Assembly: GCA_002325645.1 (NCBI GenBank)
Contig: DCSN01000091.1
Span: forward strand, 1,260-9,031
Direction: 5' to 3'
Length of the DNA: 7,772 nucleotides
Source: Pseudanabaena sp. UBA1465
GTDB taxonomy: Bacteria; Cyanobacteriota; Cyanobacteriia; Pseudanabaenales; Pseudanabaenaceae
Under the pieces are notes generated by a model. It did not search any database and was not told the DNA's origin. It saw only the letters and a program-made list of their open reading frames with translations. Made by a program: the position numbers and the translations under genes. Positions 6,435 through 7,772 of this stretch are shown here, piece after piece (the first letter of the stretch is position 1; the number at the start of each line of letters is the position of its first letter).

Positions 6435-7595
6435 AATAATTTTTTGCCGATCGCCGATCGCTTGGAAAACATTAATTCTTGGCAAACGATGCTTGAACCC
6501 ACAGAGAACTTCCCACGAAATTGTGCCTAATAAATTTGCCCAATCATCGGCCGTATTTTGCGAAGCGCCGCCCAAAAATGTGACTACATCCCCCACATTT
6601 ACATTAGGAACATTGGTGACATCGATCGCACATTGATCCATCGTAATTGTGCCGATCTGAGCAACTTTGTGACCATTTACCGAAACCTGAATCCGATTAG
6701 ATAAACCTCGCGGAATGCCGTCGGCATAACCGATCGCCACGGTTGCCATCGTCATATCCTGTGGGGCAATGAAGGATCTCCCATAGCTAACACTTGTACC
6801 TGCGGTAATTGCTTTAACTTGGGTAATACGAGCTTTGACTGTGAGGGCGGGCTGCAAATCTACAGTATTTTTGAGAATATTTTTGAGATGGGGGGCGGGG
6901 TAGAGTCCGTAAATACCTAAACCTGTGCGCACGATGTCGTAATGAATGTGGCGATCGCAGAGCATTGCGGCGGTGTTGCAAATATGAATACGCGGTGGAT
7001 AAATGCCTTCTGCTTTGAGGGAGGTAATGACCTCCTGAAATCTTTGGGTTTGTAATTGCATAAAGCGGCGATCGCTGTCATCGGCAGTGGCAAAGTGTGA
7101 ATACACACTCATAATCTCTAAATTCGGCAAATGGCGCACCAACTGCACAAAGGCGATCGCCTCTTGCCAATTCACGCCTAAGCGAGACATGCCCGTATCA
7201 ATTTTTAGATGCACAGTGACTCGTTCGCCAGTTTGCGAAAGGACTTCGTGATAAATCAGGGCTTGCTTAGAATTAGAAATTGTCGGCTGTAACCGATATT
7301 CGGCGATCGCTTTAATCTCATCTACCCCATTAGTTGCCCCCAACACCACAATCGGCACTGTGATCCCCGCACAACGTAACTGAATCCCTTCGGGAATTGT
7401 GGCAACTCCTAGCCAAGTCGCCCCCGACTCGATCGCCGCCTGACTCACATCGATCGCCCCATGACCATAGCCATCCGCTTTCACGATCGCCATTAATTCC
7501 GTTGGCGGAGTCAACAGCGATTTTAATTGCTGCACATTATGTTTAATGGCTGATAAATTAACTTCTAACCATGCTCGATGATTTTGCTTGAGCAT
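6423..7595 (-). CDS. alr: Alanine racemase (PLP-dependent)
   Basis: Alr interconverts L- and D-alanine (EC 5.1.1.1) in the cytoplasm and supplies D-Ala for the peptidoglycan peptide. The 390 residues match the usual family length. The N-terminal PLP-binding barrel has AIVKADGYGHG with the Schiff-base Lys39. Further conserved points are KIDTGMSRLG with Arg138, His167 in YSHFA, and RTGLGIYG with Arg223, which contacts the PLP ring nitrogen. The C-terminal beta domain has SVSYGRSF with the second catalytic base Tyr271, IGYADG at 288-293 and TMDQ with Asp320. Residue roles come from the Geobacillus enzyme by motif matching. The ATG has a good Shine-Dalgarno, AGGAG (7605-7609), nine bases upstream, and a promoter lies at 7665-7694. 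The last residues KTK and the stop lie in the palindrome at 6380-6434, so the extreme C-terminus (about 384-390, RQKIIKTK region) may have been altered by that element. No key residue is missing. Confidence 0.97.
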   Translation of the reverse strand: MLKQNHRAWLEVNLSAIKHNVQQLKSLLTPPTELMAIVKADGYGHGAIDVSQAAIESGATWLGVATIPEGIQLRCAGITVPIVVLGATNGVDEIKAIAEYRLQPTISNSKQALIYHEVLSQTGERVTVHLKIDTGMSRLGVNWQEAIAFVQLVRHLPNLEIMSVYSHFATADDSDRRFMQLQTQRFQEVITSLKAEGIYPPRIHICNTAAMLCDRHIHYDIVRTGLGIYGLYPAPHLKNILKNTVDLQPALTVKARITQVKAITAGTSVSYGRSFIAPQDMTMATVAIGYADGIPRGLSNRIQVSVNGHKVAQIGTITMDQCAIDVTNVPNVNVGDVVTFLGGASQNTADDWANLLGTISWEVLCGFKHRLPRINVFQAIGDRQKIIKTK

Positions 7596-7664
7596 TACAG
7601 CGCACTCCTGATGAGATAAGCGAAAAACGAGAACATAAGATTACTCGGCAAAAAGACGCTTGCT

Positions 7665-7694
7665 GTTATACCAAGTTTGACAGCAAACTGACAA
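7665..7694 (-). promoter_or_regulatory. Probable sigma-70 promoter of alr
   Basis: On the minus strand TTGTCA (7689-7694) and TATAAC (7665-7670) are separated by 18 bp. Each is a 5/6 match to consensus. Transcription would start near 7658 and give a leader of about 60 nt before the alr ATG, with the AGGAG ribosome site inside it. The spacer holds a dyad (7674-7689). Confidence 0.55.
7674..7689. promoter_or_regulatory. Operator-like dyad in the alr promoter spacer
   Basis: AGTTTG (7674-7679) and CAAACT (7684-7689) are perfect inverted 6-mers around ACAG. The dyad fills most of the gap between the proposed -10 and -35 of alr and touches the -35 by one base. A repressor or activator dimer bound here would control the promoter directly. 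No known regulator's consensus was recognised, and a 6-bp dyad can arise by chance. Confidence 0.35.
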
Positions 7695-7772
7695 TACAAG
7701 ACTGTTGACAGCTATACAATGAAGATTGGGACTAAGTACATTGGCATAATTAAAAACCAGATCTAAAACCTG

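Noticed and set aside
7705..7733. Perfect TTGACA on the plus strand as a -35 for a gene to the right
   Set aside because: At 16-18 bp spacing the sequence is GGGACT-like, with no -10. The nearby TATACA is only two bases away, too close to pair with it.
1..7772. CRISPR array, tRNA, rRNA, insertion sequence, prophage or defence operon
   Set aside because: No regularly spaced direct repeats, no transposase or integrase frame, and no RNA gene pattern seen; nearly all the sequence is accounted for by infB, lepA and alr.

Overview
The window is chromosomal DNA from a cyanobacterium. The evidence is at least eleven copies of the HIP1 octamer GCGATCGC in 7.8 kb (about one per 700 bp) and protein sequences of cyanobacterial type, most clearly the translation factor IF2 with a very long N-terminal linker. 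A filamentous or Pseudanabaena-like genus is possible, but the sequence alone does not fix it.

Layout, left to right. Positions 1-259 (minus strand) hold the 5' part of a small gene for a trypsin-co-occurring domain 1 (Trypco1, CU044_2847-like) protein, cut by the window edge. A strong intrinsic terminator (396-423) separates it from infB (429-3875, minus), which encodes a 1148-residue IF2. A 661-bp non-coding stretch (3876-4536) follows, with a 14-bp tandem duplication, a 10-bp-period repeat and helically phased A/T tracts. From it lepA (4537-6348, plus; elongation factor 4, 603 residues) is transcribed divergently from infB. lepA converges on alr (6423-7595, minus; alanine racemase, 390 residues). 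The 74 bp between the two stop codons hold a small terminator hairpin and most of a perfect 26-bp-arm palindrome whose tip is GCGAAGC. The last 177 bp carry a credible alr promoter with a dyad in its spacer.

How the genes relate. infB and lepA are both ribosome-associated translational GTPases (initiation, and elongation/assembly quality control). They share one divergent control region, and infB is not next to nusA/ylxR here. alr supplies D-alanine for peptidoglycan and looks like a separate transcription unit. Most of the window is core housekeeping sequence. The parts most worth a second look are the edge-truncated Trypco1 gene (a family linked to NTP-dependent conflict systems), the lepA/alr palindrome and the alr promoter dyad. 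I found no complete new system inside the window.
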